Shown: positions 16,153 through 24,765 of the stretch, piece by piece
How the letters are laid out: each line of letters opens with the position of its first letter
Numbering within the stretch: the stretch's first letter is position 1
From: Clostridium sp. 28_17
GTDB lineage: Bacteria; Bacillota; Clostridia; TANB77; CAG-508
Direction: 5' to 3'
Assembly (NCBI GenBank): GCA_001916065.1
Contig: MNRS01000023.1
Coordinates: 1-51,045 of the forward strand
DNA: 51,045 nucleotides
Made by a program: the position numbers and the translations under genes
Notes under the pieces: generated by a model
Databases searched by the model: none
Told to the model about the DNA's origin: nothing
The model's input: only the letters and a program-made list of their open reading frames with translations

Positions 16153-17499
16153 ATGTTAAAAAACAAAACAAAATTAATCGCTTTATTACTTGCTTTCTTT
16201 TTATTAGTTGCAGCACCTTTTGCTTACGCTGATAACGAAACAAGTTCAGAAAGTGATACAATGCTTATTTCAGAAGATATGGAAAACGCGCAACAAAATA
16301 ATGATGCAACACCTATATCTGACACTTCAGAATCAAAGCCTGTAGAAAATAGTAATGAAAATTCAGTAAACGCCGAAAATTCAAATTCTACAACTTCTGA
16401 GGAAGATTCTTACAAAAAAAATGATGTTTATCTTACAGGAGACAATGTAACAATAGACTACATAGTTGATGGAAATTTATTTGTTATGGCAAATACAGTT
16501 ACAATTAACTCTCAAATTGGTGGAGATGCCTTCATAATGGCAAAAAACATCATAGTTAATGACAAAGCATACATCTTTAACAACTTATTTGCAATGGCCG
16601 AATCTATTGAAGTCAAAGGTGTTGTATATGATGTATACGCATTAGCAAAAGATTTTAATCTATCTGGCGGCTACATTTATAGAGATGCTAAAATCTCTTG
16701 TAAAAATGTAAATATAAATGGAGCAATTGGTAGAGATGCTTTTGTAAATTGTTCAAATATCAATTTCAATACTGATGGAAATGATAAAGGAACAATCTAT
16801 GGTAATTTAAAATATACTGCATCTTCAGAATTTAATTTTGAAGATAAAAATGTTGTTAATGGAACTATAGAATATAAAGTACCTAACGCTTCACCTGATA
16901 AATCTGTTGGTGCAATTATTTCAAGTTATATTTTTGATTTAGGATGTTTCCTAACATTTATAATTATAATTTGGATTATATGCTTATGGATTGCTCCAAA
17001 ATTCTTAACAGATACAAACAAATTTGTTGGAAAGAAAACTTTAAATGTTTTTGGAACTGGTTTACTTACATTAATAATTGTTCCAGTTGCTTGCATAATT
17101 TTATTATTATTAAAATTAACTTCAAGTATTTCTTTACTTACAATTGCAATATATGTTTTAGCCCTAATTGTTGCTAAATCAATATTTGCTATTGTTGCTA
17201 ATAACTACTTATGTTCTAAATTGAATATTAATAAAAAATCTGGGAAATTTGGTATGCTAATTGTTACCGGAATTATAGTTTGGGTTATTACTGAACTTCC
17301 ATACATTGGTGGAGTTGTAGCATTTATAATTTCTGTTTTAGGTTTAGGAGTTTTAATTTCTTCTATACTTCCTAAAAGAGAAAAGAAAACAAAAGAATCT
17401 AAGTCAAAAAAAGAAAAAAAGTTTAAAAAAAGTTCTGAAGAAAAAGCAAAAAAAGAAATATCTGATAAAAAAGCAGATACAAAAAAAGATAATAAATAA
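16153..17499 (+). CDS. Exported polymer-forming (bactofilin-like) membrane protein
   Basis: 448 residues. A signal peptide (LIALLLAFFLLVAAPFAYAD) is followed by a Ser/Asn/Glu-rich linker to about residue 95. Residues about 95-240 are a right-handed beta-helix like polymer-forming bactofilin domains (VYLTGDNVTIDYIVDGNLFV, then IGGDAFIMAKNIIVNDKAYI). Four hydrophobic segments follow (about 255-400) and then a Lys-rich cytoplasmic tail. In this family the helix is usually cytoplasmic in bactofilins but exported in this arrangement. A structural role at the membrane or wall is plausible. Own promoter and terminator, so monocistronic. Confidence 0.75.
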   Translation: MLKNKTKLIALLLAFFLLVAAPFAYADNETSSESDTMLISEDMENAQQNNDATPISDTSESKPVENSNENSVNAENSNSTTSEEDSYKKNDVYLTGDNVTIDYIVDGNLFVMANTVTINSQIGGDAFIMAKNIIVNDKAYIFNNLFAMAESIEVKGVVYDVYALAKDFNLSGGYIYRDAKISCKNVNINGAIGRDAFVNCSNINFNTDGNDKGTIYGNLKYTASSEFNFEDKNVVNGTIEYKVPNASPDKSVGAIISSYIFDLGCFLTFIIIIWIICLWIAPKFLTDTNKFVGKKTLNVFGTGLLTLIIVPVACIILLLLKLTSSISLLTIAIYVLALIVAKSIFAIVANNYLCSKLNINKKSGKFGMLIVTGIIVWVITELPYIGGVVAFIISVLGLGVLISSILPKREKKTKESKSKKEKKFKKSSEEKAKKEISDKKADTKKDNK

Positions 17500-17503
17500 T
17501 ATT

Positions 17504-17537
17504 AAAGGATTGAAGTTAAATAAACTCAATCCTTTTT
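17504..17537 (+). terminator. Terminator of the polymer-forming protein gene
   Basis: AAAGGATTGA (17504-17513) pairs with TCAATCCTTT (17526-17535) with a 12-nt loop and T-run, directly after the stop codon. Confidence 0.88.
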
Positions 17538-17629
17538 ATATTACCTTTACAATAATAGACATATACTGTCCTAAGAGACGAAGGGGTATACACCAAACAA
17601 TAATTTTATAGGTTATAGATTGCAGCCTT

Positions 17630-18289
17630 CTATCCTCTTAGTTCATCAATTATAACTTTAAAATCTTTTGCAATTAAAATCGCAGTGCCAGAAACCAATA
17701 TATTTGCGCCAGCATTTTTTACTGCATCTGCAGTTTTTAAATTAATTCCTCCATCAGCCTCTATATCCATATCAATATTATTTTCTTCGATATATTTCTT
17801 TAAATTAGAAATTTTGTCCACCATATCATTTAAAAGAGTTTGTCCACCTTTTCCAGGTTCAACAGTCATTACCAAACACATATGAATATATGGCAAAAAC
17901 TCATATATTTCTTCTATTTTTGTTTCTGGTTTTATACTTAGACCAACTCTACAATGATTTTCTTTTATTTTATTAATTATGTGCATAACCTCTTCTTTAT
18001 CTTTGCACGCTTCATAATGAAATGTAATTATGTTAGGTTCTACTGCAAGAAAGTCGTCTACCGCAGAATTTACATCTTCCACCATTAAATGTACGTCTAG
18101 TGGTAAATTTGATATTCTTTTTATATATGATGCATATTCTAACATTTTTTTATATGTGTCTTTTTCTACAAATTTTCCATCCATAACATCTATGTGAAAA
18201 TAATCTGTGTGTGCCTTTTCTAACGCAAAAAATGTTTGTGATTCTTCTCCTTTTTTTACTGAAAGTATTGATGTTGAAATTTCTACCAT
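17630..18289 (-). CDS. rpe: Ribulose-phosphate 3-epimerase
   Basis: 219 residues from the ATG at 18289, preceded by AAGGAGG (the frame extends further upstream without a ribosome site). It interconverts ribulose-5-P and xylulose-5-P in the pentose phosphate pathway. TIM-barrel motifs are present: ISTSILS at the start, FHIDVMDGKFV with the metal-binding His and Asp, LDVHLMV, MTVEPGKGGQ, and DIEADGGIN followed by ANILVSGTAI. It follows rsgA by about 70 bp; the rsgA-rpe pair is a common Firmicute arrangement. Confidence 0.95.
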   Translation of the reverse strand: MVEISTSILSVKKGEESQTFFALEKAHTDYFHIDVMDGKFVEKDTYKKMLEYASYIKRISNLPLDVHLMVEDVNSAVDDFLAVEPNIITFHYEACKDKEEVMHIINKIKENHCRVGLSIKPETKIEEIYEFLPYIHMCLVMTVEPGKGGQTLLNDMVDKISNLKKYIEENNIDMDIEADGGINLKTADAVKNAGANILVSGTAILIAKDFKVIIDELRG

Positions 18290-18361
18290 TTTATTTTCCT
18301 CCTTTTGAATGTCTTTTTTGTTAATCATTTTCTGTTTGGTTCATCTTCTTAAAACCGGACA

Positions 18362-19276
18362 TTAATACTTATACTTGTCTTTTTCTTTTAATTCTTCATA
18401 AATTTTGCAAAATCTTTCATATCTACCATTATCTATTTTCCCTTGTTGCAAAGCTTGTTTTATACCACAATTATCTTCTTTTATGTGTGTACATCCAACA
18501 AATTCACAATCATCCAATAATGGCTTAAATTCTTTAAAATATTTGTCCAATTCTCTATATTCTATTTCTGATATATCAAATGTTGAAAATCCTGGTGTAT
18601 CTGCAATATATGTATTTTCATCTATTTCATACAATTTCGTTGAAGTTGTTGTGTTTTTACCTTTTTTGTTTCTTTGGCTTATTTCTCCTTCTTGTGTTAT
18701 TGTATCTTTAAATATTGCATTAATTAGTGTTGATTTTCCAACTCCTGAGTTTCCAGAAAATGCATTTATATTCCCTTTTAAATTTTTTTCTAAATTATGA
18801 ATTCCTATTGAACGTATTTCACTTTTTTCAGGTATATCTTCTAAGTCTTTTGCTATTGTTTCTATTACTGTATATCCTATGTTTTGGTATACTTCTTTTA
18901 TTTTTTCAAACTCTTTCTTTTTGTCAAGGTCTGTTTTGTTCAAAACTATTATTGCTTTTATTCCTAAAAATTCTACAAATGCTAATTGTTTGTCTAGTAG
19001 TAATAAATCTGGTTTTGGGTTTTTGCTTGATACTACTAATACAAGTTGAGTGATATTACTCATTTTGGGTCTTTTTATATATGTTGTTCTTTCTTGTATT
19101 TTCTCTATTACTGCTTTTTTGTTTTCTTCGTCCAGTATTTGTATTTCTACTTTGTCTCCTACTACTGGTGTTATTTCTTCTTTTTTGAATTTTCCTCTTG
19201 CATTTGCTTCATATGTTCCTTTTTTTGTTTTTATTTTATATAAGTTTGATATATTTTCTATTATTAAACCTTGCAT
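18362..19276 (-). CDS. rsgA: Ribosome small-subunit-dependent GTPase A
   Basis: 304 residues. It helps late maturation of the 30S subunit. N-terminal OB fold (1-65), then a circularly permuted GTPase: G4 VLNKTDLDKK comes before G1 GNSGVGKSTLIN and G3 DTPGFSTF. The C-terminal zinc site is visible as C...C-x-H...C (CEFVGCTHIKEDNCGI). Length is standard. Its ATG overlaps the stop codon of the DUF2442 gene upstream (TAATG), implying translational coupling with an unrelated accessory gene. Confidence 0.96.
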   Translation of the reverse strand: MQGLIIENISNLYKIKTKKGTYEANARGKFKKEEITPVVGDKVEIQILDEENKKAVIEKIQERTTYIKRPKMSNITQLVLVVSSKNPKPDLLLLDKQLAFVEFLGIKAIIVLNKTDLDKKKEFEKIKEVYQNIGYTVIETIAKDLEDIPEKSEIRSIGIHNLEKNLKGNINAFSGNSGVGKSTLINAIFKDTITQEGEISQRNKKGKNTTTSTKLYEIDENTYIADTPGFSTFDISEIEYRELDKYFKEFKPLLDDCEFVGCTHIKEDNCGIKQALQQGKIDNGRYERFCKIYEELKEKDKYKY

Positions 19277-19521
19277 TATTCCTCCAATATTTGTCTACTA
19301 TTATTATATAATTCATCAGGACATATATCTGCTCCATTTTCCCATTCAATTGATAACCCTGAAATTTGTACTTTTTTAAATTCTTCATAATTCTTTAAAT
19401 CATTAAAAATTTTAAATTTAAAATATGGTTTTACGTCAAATATTTTTCGTTCATTATTATCAAACTTTATTTCTAATTTATAATTATTTAAAACTTTTAC
19501 ATCTATAGCTTTTGGTCTCAT
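19276..19521 (-). CDS. DUF2442-domain protein
   Basis: 81 residues. The pattern LEIKFDNNERKIFDVKPYF, FKKVQISGLSIEWENGADIC and PDELYNNS is characteristic of DUF2442. These small proteins are usually encoded beside DUF4160 proteins and have been suggested to form toxin-antitoxin-like pairs. A fragment of a DUF4160 gene lies directly upstream, so this would be the surviving half. Confidence 0.85.
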   Translation of the reverse strand: MRPKAIDVKVLNNYKLEIKFDNNERKIFDVKPYFKFKIFNDLKNYEEFKKVQISGLSIEWENGADICPDELYNNSRQILEE

Positions 19522-19525
19522 TTCA

Positions 19526-19690
19526 TTACTCCAATCCTTTTATTTTTATTACCTCTCCATCATTATTTAATGCATACCATGCTGCCTTTAATTCTTCTGT
19601 ATGCAACGTGATCCATGCATCTACTAATTTTTTCTGTTTCTTTGGTATTTTTCCATTTAAGACTTTTCCTTTTATATTAATAGACGATTG
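19526..19690 (-). pseudogene. C-terminal fragment of a DUF4160 gene
   Basis: An open frame without a start codon reads SINIKGKVLNGKIPKKQKKL, then VDAWITLHTEELKAAWYAL and NNDGEVIKIKGLE before TAA at 19526-19528. This is the second half of a DUF4160 protein. The N-terminal half (FHAxYGEY region) is missing; upstream sequence is a palindrome instead. Confidence 0.65.
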
Positions 19691-19713
19691 AGGTCACACT
19701 AAGTGACCTCAAT
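19687..19713. terminator. Inverted repeat with plus-strand T-run
   Basis: Perfect 11-bp arms ATTGAGGTCAC / GTGACCTCAAT with a 5-nt loop and five T on the plus strand. It marks the point where the DUF4160 fragment is cut. It may be a weak terminator for the 19717 gene or a scar. Confidence 0.5.
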
Positions 19714-19716
19714 TTT

Positions 19717-20103
19717 TCATATATTATCTAATTTTTGAACTAATTTGTTTATTTCTAAAATATATTTTTCTTTTATATCATCATATATTTCTCTAGAAGT
19801 TTCCTCATCATATAAATGTGATAATTCATTTCTTGAAAGCATCATATCCATCCATACTTCACCATTTTCTATTAATCCTGCAGAAAATGCTTCTTTTAAT
19901 ATTTCCCTTGGACTTCCTATTTTTCCAACTATTCCTTGATTTTCCAAACAGCCTTTCATTGTTTTCCATGCAAGTTCAAAAGTAAATTCAAATCTATGCA
20001 ATGTTCCGTCAATTTCTAACTCTGATGCTTCTCCATTTAATGCTTCATTTAATTTAGTTGCTGCTTTTTTTAAATCTTCTTTTCTTTCTTCAAATCTTTT
20101 AAT
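19717..20103 (-). CDS. HI0074-family nucleotidyltransferase substrate-binding protein (start codon altered)
   Basis: The conserved body (MHRFEFTFELAWKTMKGCLE, then GSPREILKEAFSAGLI and WMDMMLSRNELSHLYDEE) is typical of the HI0074 helical partner of minimal nucleotidyltransferases. Homologous sequence extends upstream (KRFEERKEDLKKAATKLNEA) to a position where the codon is ATT at 20103-20101, with GGAAGGAG upstream. The normal ATG seems mutated to ATT, which may lower or abolish expression. Translation from the internal ATG at 20001 would lose about 34 residues. The adjacent partner is broken, so the module is probably decaying. Confidence 0.7.
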   Translation of the reverse strand: MKRFEERKEDLKKAATKLNEALNGEASELEIDGTLHRFEFTFELAWKTMKGCLENQGIVGKIGSPREILKEAFSAGLIENGEVWMDMMLSRNELSHLYDEETSREIYDDIKEKYILEINKLVQKLDNI

Positions 20104-20132
20104 TAGAAATCAACTCCTTCCATTTCTATAGA

Positions 20133-20273
20133 TTATATTGCTAAATCAATATCTGAATTATTTTTAAATGTTCCCTTTGCTCTAGAGCCAAATAATTTAA
20201 ATGTATACTTAGAATTATTTTCTATTACTTTTTTTATTGCATTATATGTTCTTTCTGATAACCCAAATTTCAT
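20133..20273 (-). pseudogene. Truncated minimal nucleotidyltransferase
   Basis: A 46-residue frame contains the polymerase-beta-like motif FGSRAKGTFKNNSDIDLAI and then TAA. In the same frame SIEMEGVDF and another stop follow before the HI0074-like gene. The C-terminal half of a normal MNT protein (about 90-100 aa) is absent. It would have paired with the HI0074 protein. Confidence 0.7.
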
Positions 20274-20320
20274 TTTTCATTTTGTGTTAGGTCGACTAAC
20301 ATACCTCCATAAAAATATTT

Positions 20321-22291
20321 TTATTCTGCTGTATAAGAATTAACATTACTATATACTAAAGAATATCCACCATCATTTTTTAGAACTCCATCTATATATA
20401 CTTTAACAGTTGTAGTTCCAGAACCTTTAGCATTTCCTACTGATATTGATGTCTCAGAAGCTTTTACAGTTTGAGAATAAATGGTATCATCTCCAACTTT
20501 AACTTCCAATTTTACATTTTTTACTTTTTTATCTTCTTCTGTTTCATTTCCAGTTGATGTATCATATATGTTACCATCAAGTAATGATTTTACATTAACC
20601 TTTATAGGAACTGTTTTTATTTCTGCCAATTTATTTACAGTAATAGCAATAGCTGAACCTTTTTCCACAGATTTACCCTCTTCTAAGCTTTGTTTCAAAA
20701 CAACTCCATTGTCTTTAGAACTATCCTCTGCAGTTGTTACAGTAACAACAAAGCCTAAATCTTGAAGAGTTTTTTTAGCCTCATCTTGTGATTTTCCAAC
20801 TACTCCAGGAACTGTTACCTTTTCAACACCTGTACTTACATGAATTTTTACAGTTTCTCCAGCATCTACTTCTGTATTTGCATCAGTCTCTTGACTAATT
20901 ACATATCCTTCTTGAACTTTTTTACTTGTTTCTTCAACGATTTCAGCTTTTAATTTTGCATCTTCAATTGCTGTAACAGCATCTTCTTGTGACATTCCAA
21001 CAACCTTTGGAACTTTTGTTTTTTCTGTACCTTTACTTAAAACAACCTTTACAGTACTTCCTTCTTTTACTTTGTTATATCCTTCTACATATGTTGGATC
21101 TTGGCTTATAACATGATTTTCTTCTACATCTTTATTATATTCTTCTGATGCAACTTCAAATTTAAGTTTAGCACCTTCAATTCTTTGCTGTGCTTCTTCT
21201 TTAGAAAGTCCAACAATGTTTGGCATTTCTACCTCTTTAGGATTTGTTACATTAAGCACTAACATAGTTCCACCAAATGCTATACAGAACAATAGTATCA
21301 ATCCTATAAATGAACTTAGTACTTTATGATTTTTTATAAATTTAACAAATTTATTATCTTCCTTCTTTCTAGAATCCTTTTGCATTTTTTCTACATCTTG
21401 TGTTGATATTCTTTGTGTTTTTGCAGTTGGATCAAAATCTGCATCATCGACAAAATCTCCTGATGGATTTTTAAGTGCCATTTTTAAGTCTTGCAATAAT
21501 TCTGTTGCAGTTTGATATCTAAGCATTGGGTCTTTTTTCAATGCCTTTAATATTATTTTGTTTACTGCTTCTGGCAAATGAGGATTTAATTCAATTGGTG
21601 GTACAGGGTCTTCTTGCATATGTTTTAATGCAACTGAAACCGGTGTATCCGCATCAAATGGAACTTTTCCTGTTACCATTTCATACATTACAACACCTAA
21701 TGAATATATATCAGATTTTGCATCTGTAAATCCACCTCTTGCATGTTCAGGTGAAAAATAATGTACTGAACCTATTGTTGTTCCAAATGCAGTGATTGTT
21801 GAATTTGAAACTGCTTTTGCAATTCCAAAATCTGTGACTTTTGCAACACCATCTTCTGTTATTATTATATTATGAGGTTTTATATCTCTATGTATTATAT
21901 TGTTTTTATGTGCCATTTCCAATGCAGATGCAATTTGAATTGCTACATTTACTGACCATTTCCATGGAAGAGGTCCTCCCTCTTCAACAATTATTTCTTT
22001 TAGAGTTTTGCCTTGTATTAATTCCATTACTATATAATAAATTCCATTATCAACACCTACGTCAAATATTGATACAATATTTGCATGTACTAATCGAGCC
22101 GCTGATTGTGCTTCTGTTTCAAATCTTTTTATAAATTCTTCATCTGTTGTGAATTCATCTCTTAATATTTTTACTGCTACATATCTTTTTAATACTAAAT
22201 CAGTGGCTTTGTATACTGTAGCCATTCCACCATTTCCAACTTTTTCTATAATTTCGTATCTGTTACCTAGAATTTTCCCTTCTAAATTCAT
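20321..22291 (-). CDS. prkC: PASTA-domain Ser/Thr protein kinase
   Basis: 656 residues. Cytoplasmic kinase domain (10-270): glycine loop VGNGGMATV, catalytic Lys41, HRDIKPHN (134-141), DFGIAKA (154-160) and an activation loop rich in Ser/Thr. One membrane helix near 320-345 (KVLSSFIGLILLFCIAFGGT). Three extracellular PASTA domains (about 350-550), which bind muropeptides or lipid II, then an unusual beta-rich C-terminal domain of about 100 residues. PrkC senses wall fragments and signals in growth and germination. The cognate PP2C phosphatase gene lies just upstream, as usual. Confidence 0.96.
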   Translation of the reverse strand: MNLEGKILGNRYEIIEKVGNGGMATVYKATDLVLKRYVAVKILRDEFTTDEEFIKRFETEAQSAARLVHANIVSIFDVGVDNGIYYIVMELIQGKTLKEIIVEEGGPLPWKWSVNVAIQIASALEMAHKNNIIHRDIKPHNIIITEDGVAKVTDFGIAKAVSNSTITAFGTTIGSVHYFSPEHARGGFTDAKSDIYSLGVVMYEMVTGKVPFDADTPVSVALKHMQEDPVPPIELNPHLPEAVNKIILKALKKDPMLRYQTATELLQDLKMALKNPSGDFVDDADFDPTAKTQRISTQDVEKMQKDSRKKEDNKFVKFIKNHKVLSSFIGLILLFCIAFGGTMLVLNVTNPKEVEMPNIVGLSKEEAQQRIEGAKLKFEVASEEYNKDVEENHVISQDPTYVEGYNKVKEGSTVKVVLSKGTEKTKVPKVVGMSQEDAVTAIEDAKLKAEIVEETSKKVQEGYVISQETDANTEVDAGETVKIHVSTGVEKVTVPGVVGKSQDEAKKTLQDLGFVVTVTTAEDSSKDNGVVLKQSLEEGKSVEKGSAIAITVNKLAEIKTVPIKVNVKSLLDGNIYDTSTGNETEEDKKVKNVKLEVKVGDDTIYSQTVKASETSISVGNAKGSGTTTVKVYIDGVLKNDGGYSLVYSNVNSYTAE

Positions 22292-22358
22292 ACTTCTCTC
22301 TCCTTTTTTATTATATTATAAATAAATTTATAATATTAATAAGTCATAATGTAGACCG

Positions 22359-23093
22359 CTATATATTTTTAATAATTACAACTGTTATATTATCATAACC
22401 GCCTCTGTCCTTTGCAAGTTGTACTAAATCTTTTGTTGCTTGTTCTATATTTTTTGATGCCATTTCATATATTGTTTGTTGGTCTACCATATTTGATAAA
22501 CCATCTGAACACATAATTAAAATATCATCTTTTAAAAATCCTTTTACCATAACATCCGGCTCAACAAAAGCATTACATCCAAGTGCTTTCATTAACATAT
22601 TTTTTTGCGGATGATGTTCTGCTTGTTCCTTTGTTATTGTTCCTTCTTTTACAAGTTTTTGTACATAACTATGGTCTTGTGTTAGTTTTCTTATAAATTG
22701 CTTTCTAACTCTATATATTCTACTATCTCCAACATGGCCTATATATGCTTTGTTGTTGTATATTAAACATATTTCTAATGTTGTTCCCATTCCTTGTAAT
22801 TCTGGATTCTCTTTTGCCTTTTCGTATACAACCATATTTGCATATTCCATACTGCTTCCTAATAATTGTATTATACTGTCTCTATCTTTTTCTATATCTT
22901 TAAAATTGTTTTCTATATAATTTTTTGCTGTTTGAATTGCAAGTTGACTTGCTATCTCTCCGCCATTATATCCACCCATTCCATCTGCTAATAAAAATAG
23001 TTGAATTTGATCTAATGAATTTGAAATATAAAAATAATCTTCGTTTGTTTCCCTGACATTTCCCTTATCAGATTTTGCATAAGCCTTTATCAT
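22359..23093 (-). CDS. prpC: PP2C-family protein phosphatase (Stp/PrpC)
   Basis: 244 residues. It reverses phosphorylation by the neighbouring kinase. PP2C metal-binding motifs are in order: RETNEDYFYI, LLADGMGGYNGGE, IGHVGDSRIYR, and MCSDGLSNMV near the C-terminus with GGYDNITVV. Size fits the bacterial Stp group. It is transcribed ahead of prkC with a 67-bp gap. Cytoplasmic. Confidence 0.95.
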   Translation of the reverse strand: MIKAYAKSDKGNVRETNEDYFYISNSLDQIQLFLLADGMGGYNGGEIASQLAIQTAKNYIENNFKDIEKDRDSIIQLLGSSMEYANMVVYEKAKENPELQGMGTTLEICLIYNNKAYIGHVGDSRIYRVRKQFIRKLTQDHSYVQKLVKEGTITKEQAEHHPQKNMLMKALGCNAFVEPDVMVKGFLKDDILIMCSDGLSNMVDQQTIYEMASKNIEQATKDLVQLAKDRGGYDNITVVIIKNI

Positions 23094-23211
23094 AGTTTCA
23101 CCTCTGTTCTTTTGTATTCGCTTATAGTCTTCTTCCTATTTTATATCATAAGTTACTATTTTTTGCAATATTTTTGTTATAATTACTCCTTAATTTTTTG
23201 TGTTTAATATA

Positions 23212-23241
23212 TTGCAGGTATTGCTATCATTATGATATAAT
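23212..23241 (+). promoter_or_regulatory. Promoter of deoD
   Basis: TTGCAG (23212-23217) and a perfect TATAAT (23236-23241) with an 18-bp spacer, 26 bp before the deoD ATG. An AAAGGAGG ribosome site lies between. Confidence 0.7.
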
Positions 23242-23267
23242 ATCAAAAAACAAAGGAGGAATTTTAT

Positions 23268-23990
23268 ATGTCAACACCACATAATGAAGCAAATATTGGA
23301 GATATTGCAAAAACAGTAGTAATGCCTGGTGACCCATTAAGAGCCAAATATATTGCAGAAAATTTTTTGGATAATTACAAACTTGTAAATCAAGTTAGGG
23401 GAATGTATGCTTATACTGGAACATATAAAGGAAAAGAAATAACTGTTATGGCACATGGTATGGGAATGCCAAGTGTTGGAATATACACTTATGAATTATT
23501 TAAGATTTATGGTGTAGAAAATATTATCAGAATTGGTTCTTGCGGAGGTTATAAACCTGAACTTAAGTTATTTGATATTATTTTAACTAAAAATGTTTTT
23601 TCTGAAAGTAATTATGCCTTAACTTTAAATAATGATAACTGCCATATTGTTTCTTCTAATAGAGATCTTAATTCTATAATTGAGGATACTGCTAAAGATT
23701 CTAATATAAATGTTGTTTTAGGTAATACAGTTTGTACTGATTGTTTTGATGTTTATATGACTGATGTTAATAAATTTTTGGAAAGAGTTCCAGATAATTT
23801 TAATCCAGTTGCAGCCGAGATGGAGGCTTTTGCTTTATTTTATAATGCTAAATTATTAAATAAAAAGGCTTCTTGCTTAATGAGTGTTGTGGATTCAAAA
23901 TTTATTAAAGATATTGCAACACCTGAGGAACGTCAAACAGGTTTAAATACTATGATAAAACTTGCATTAGATTCTGCAATAAAAATTTAA
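23268..23990 (+). CDS. deoD: Purine-nucleoside phosphorylase, DeoD type
   Basis: 240 residues, the size of hexameric DeoD. It cleaves purine (deoxy)nucleosides with phosphate for purine salvage. Conserved blocks: STPHNEANIGDIA, VVMPGDPLRAKYIA (phosphate site), GMYAYTGTYKG, AHGMGMPSVGIY, IIRIGSCGGY, AAEMEAFALF (ribose binding) and SVVDSKF with the expected catalytic Asp, where E. coli has SDH. Monocistronic between its own promoter and terminator. Confidence 0.96.
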   Translation: MSTPHNEANIGDIAKTVVMPGDPLRAKYIAENFLDNYKLVNQVRGMYAYTGTYKGKEITVMAHGMGMPSVGIYTYELFKIYGVENIIRIGSCGGYKPELKLFDIILTKNVFSESNYALTLNNDNCHIVSSNRDLNSIIEDTAKDSNINVVLGNTVCTDCFDVYMTDVNKFLERVPDNFNPVAAEMEAFALFYNAKLLNKKASCLMSVVDSKFIKDIATPEERQTGLNTMIKLALDSAIKI

Positions 23991-23995
23991 AAATT

Positions 23996-24075
23996 CGGGA
24001 TTGGGGGACGGGTCTCCAATCCCGAAAAAATTTTAGAAAAAAAAACGGGATTGAAGACCCGTCCCCTTAATCCCT
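23996..24075. terminator. Two inverted copies of the GC-rich terminator element between deoD and greA
   Basis: Copy A (23996-24024) has CGGGATTG/CAATCCCG arms and a GGGGACGGGTCT loop. Copy B (24046-24075) carries the same element in reverse orientation, CGGGATTGAAGACCCGTCCC, followed by T residues. They lie between convergent genes and can terminate both. Copy B and the element at 11560 are nearly identical. Confidence 0.85.
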
Positions 24076-24552
24076 CTATTTTTTTATATCTAATATTTTA
24101 TATTTCATAATTCCTGCAGGTGCATTTACTTCTACTGTATGTTTTCTTTTTGCTCCTAAAAGAGCTTCTCCTAAAGGTGATTCATTAGAAATTTTATTTT
24201 CTGCTAAATTTACTTCTGTAGAACCAACTATTGTATATTCTACTTCTTCATTAAATTCAATATCTAATACTTTAACAGTATTTCCTATTTGAACTGTATC
24301 TGTATCAATTTCTTTTTCATCAATTATTTTAGCATGTCTTAATTTGTTTTCTAATTCTGCTATTTTAACTTCGTTTTCTGCTTGCGCATTTTTTGCTTCA
24401 TCATATTCTGAATTTTCTGATAAATCTCCAAATCCTAATGCTACTTTTATTCTCTCTGCTATTTCTGTTCTCTTTTCTGTTTTTAAATAATTTAATTCTT
24501 TATCTAAATTATCATATCCTTCTTGTGTAAGGATTACTTCTTTTTCTTCCAT
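24076..24552 (-). CDS. greA: Transcription elongation factor GreA
   Basis: 158 residues from the ATG at 24552, chosen because TGGAGG precedes it (a longer frame starts MHIMEVIK). It stimulates transcript cleavage by backtracked RNA polymerase. N-terminal coiled coil with the acidic tip LGFGDLSENSEYDEAKNAQ (residues about 44-63) and a C-terminal FKBP-like domain ending in GIMKYKILDI. Usual length. Confidence 0.96.
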   Translation of the reverse strand: MEEKEVILTQEGYDNLDKELNYLKTEKRTEIAERIKVALGFGDLSENSEYDEAKNAQAENEVKIAELENKLRHAKIIDEKEIDTDTVQIGNTVKVLDIEFNEEVEYTIVGSTEVNLAENKISNESPLGEALLGAKRKHTVEVNAPAGIMKYKILDIKK

Positions 24553-24611
24553 TTTTATTACCTCCATTATATGCATTTAGAATTTTGATTTTTCTTCTAA
24601 ATACTAAGATT

Positions 24612-24682
24612 AATGTCCTAAATTATTTTTAGGACATTTTTTAAACTTATATTATATTAAGCCAGTTTTCTCATTTTGTCAA
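24612..24682 (-). promoter_or_regulatory. greA promoter with a 5' leader hairpin
   Basis: On the minus strand TTGACA (24682-24677) and TAATAT (24659-24654) have a 17-bp spacer. Downstream in the leader AATGTCCTAAA/TTTAGGACATT (24612-24638) forms an 11-bp hairpin without a minus-strand T-run, so it is not an obvious terminator for greA. It has a T-run on the plus strand. Confidence 0.65.
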
Positions 24683-24765
24683 GCAATTTTACAAAATTTA
24701 CCTTTTATAATTCTTTTTTAGTTACTATTCACAGCCTATAAAATTATTTTTATTGATGTTTTGTT

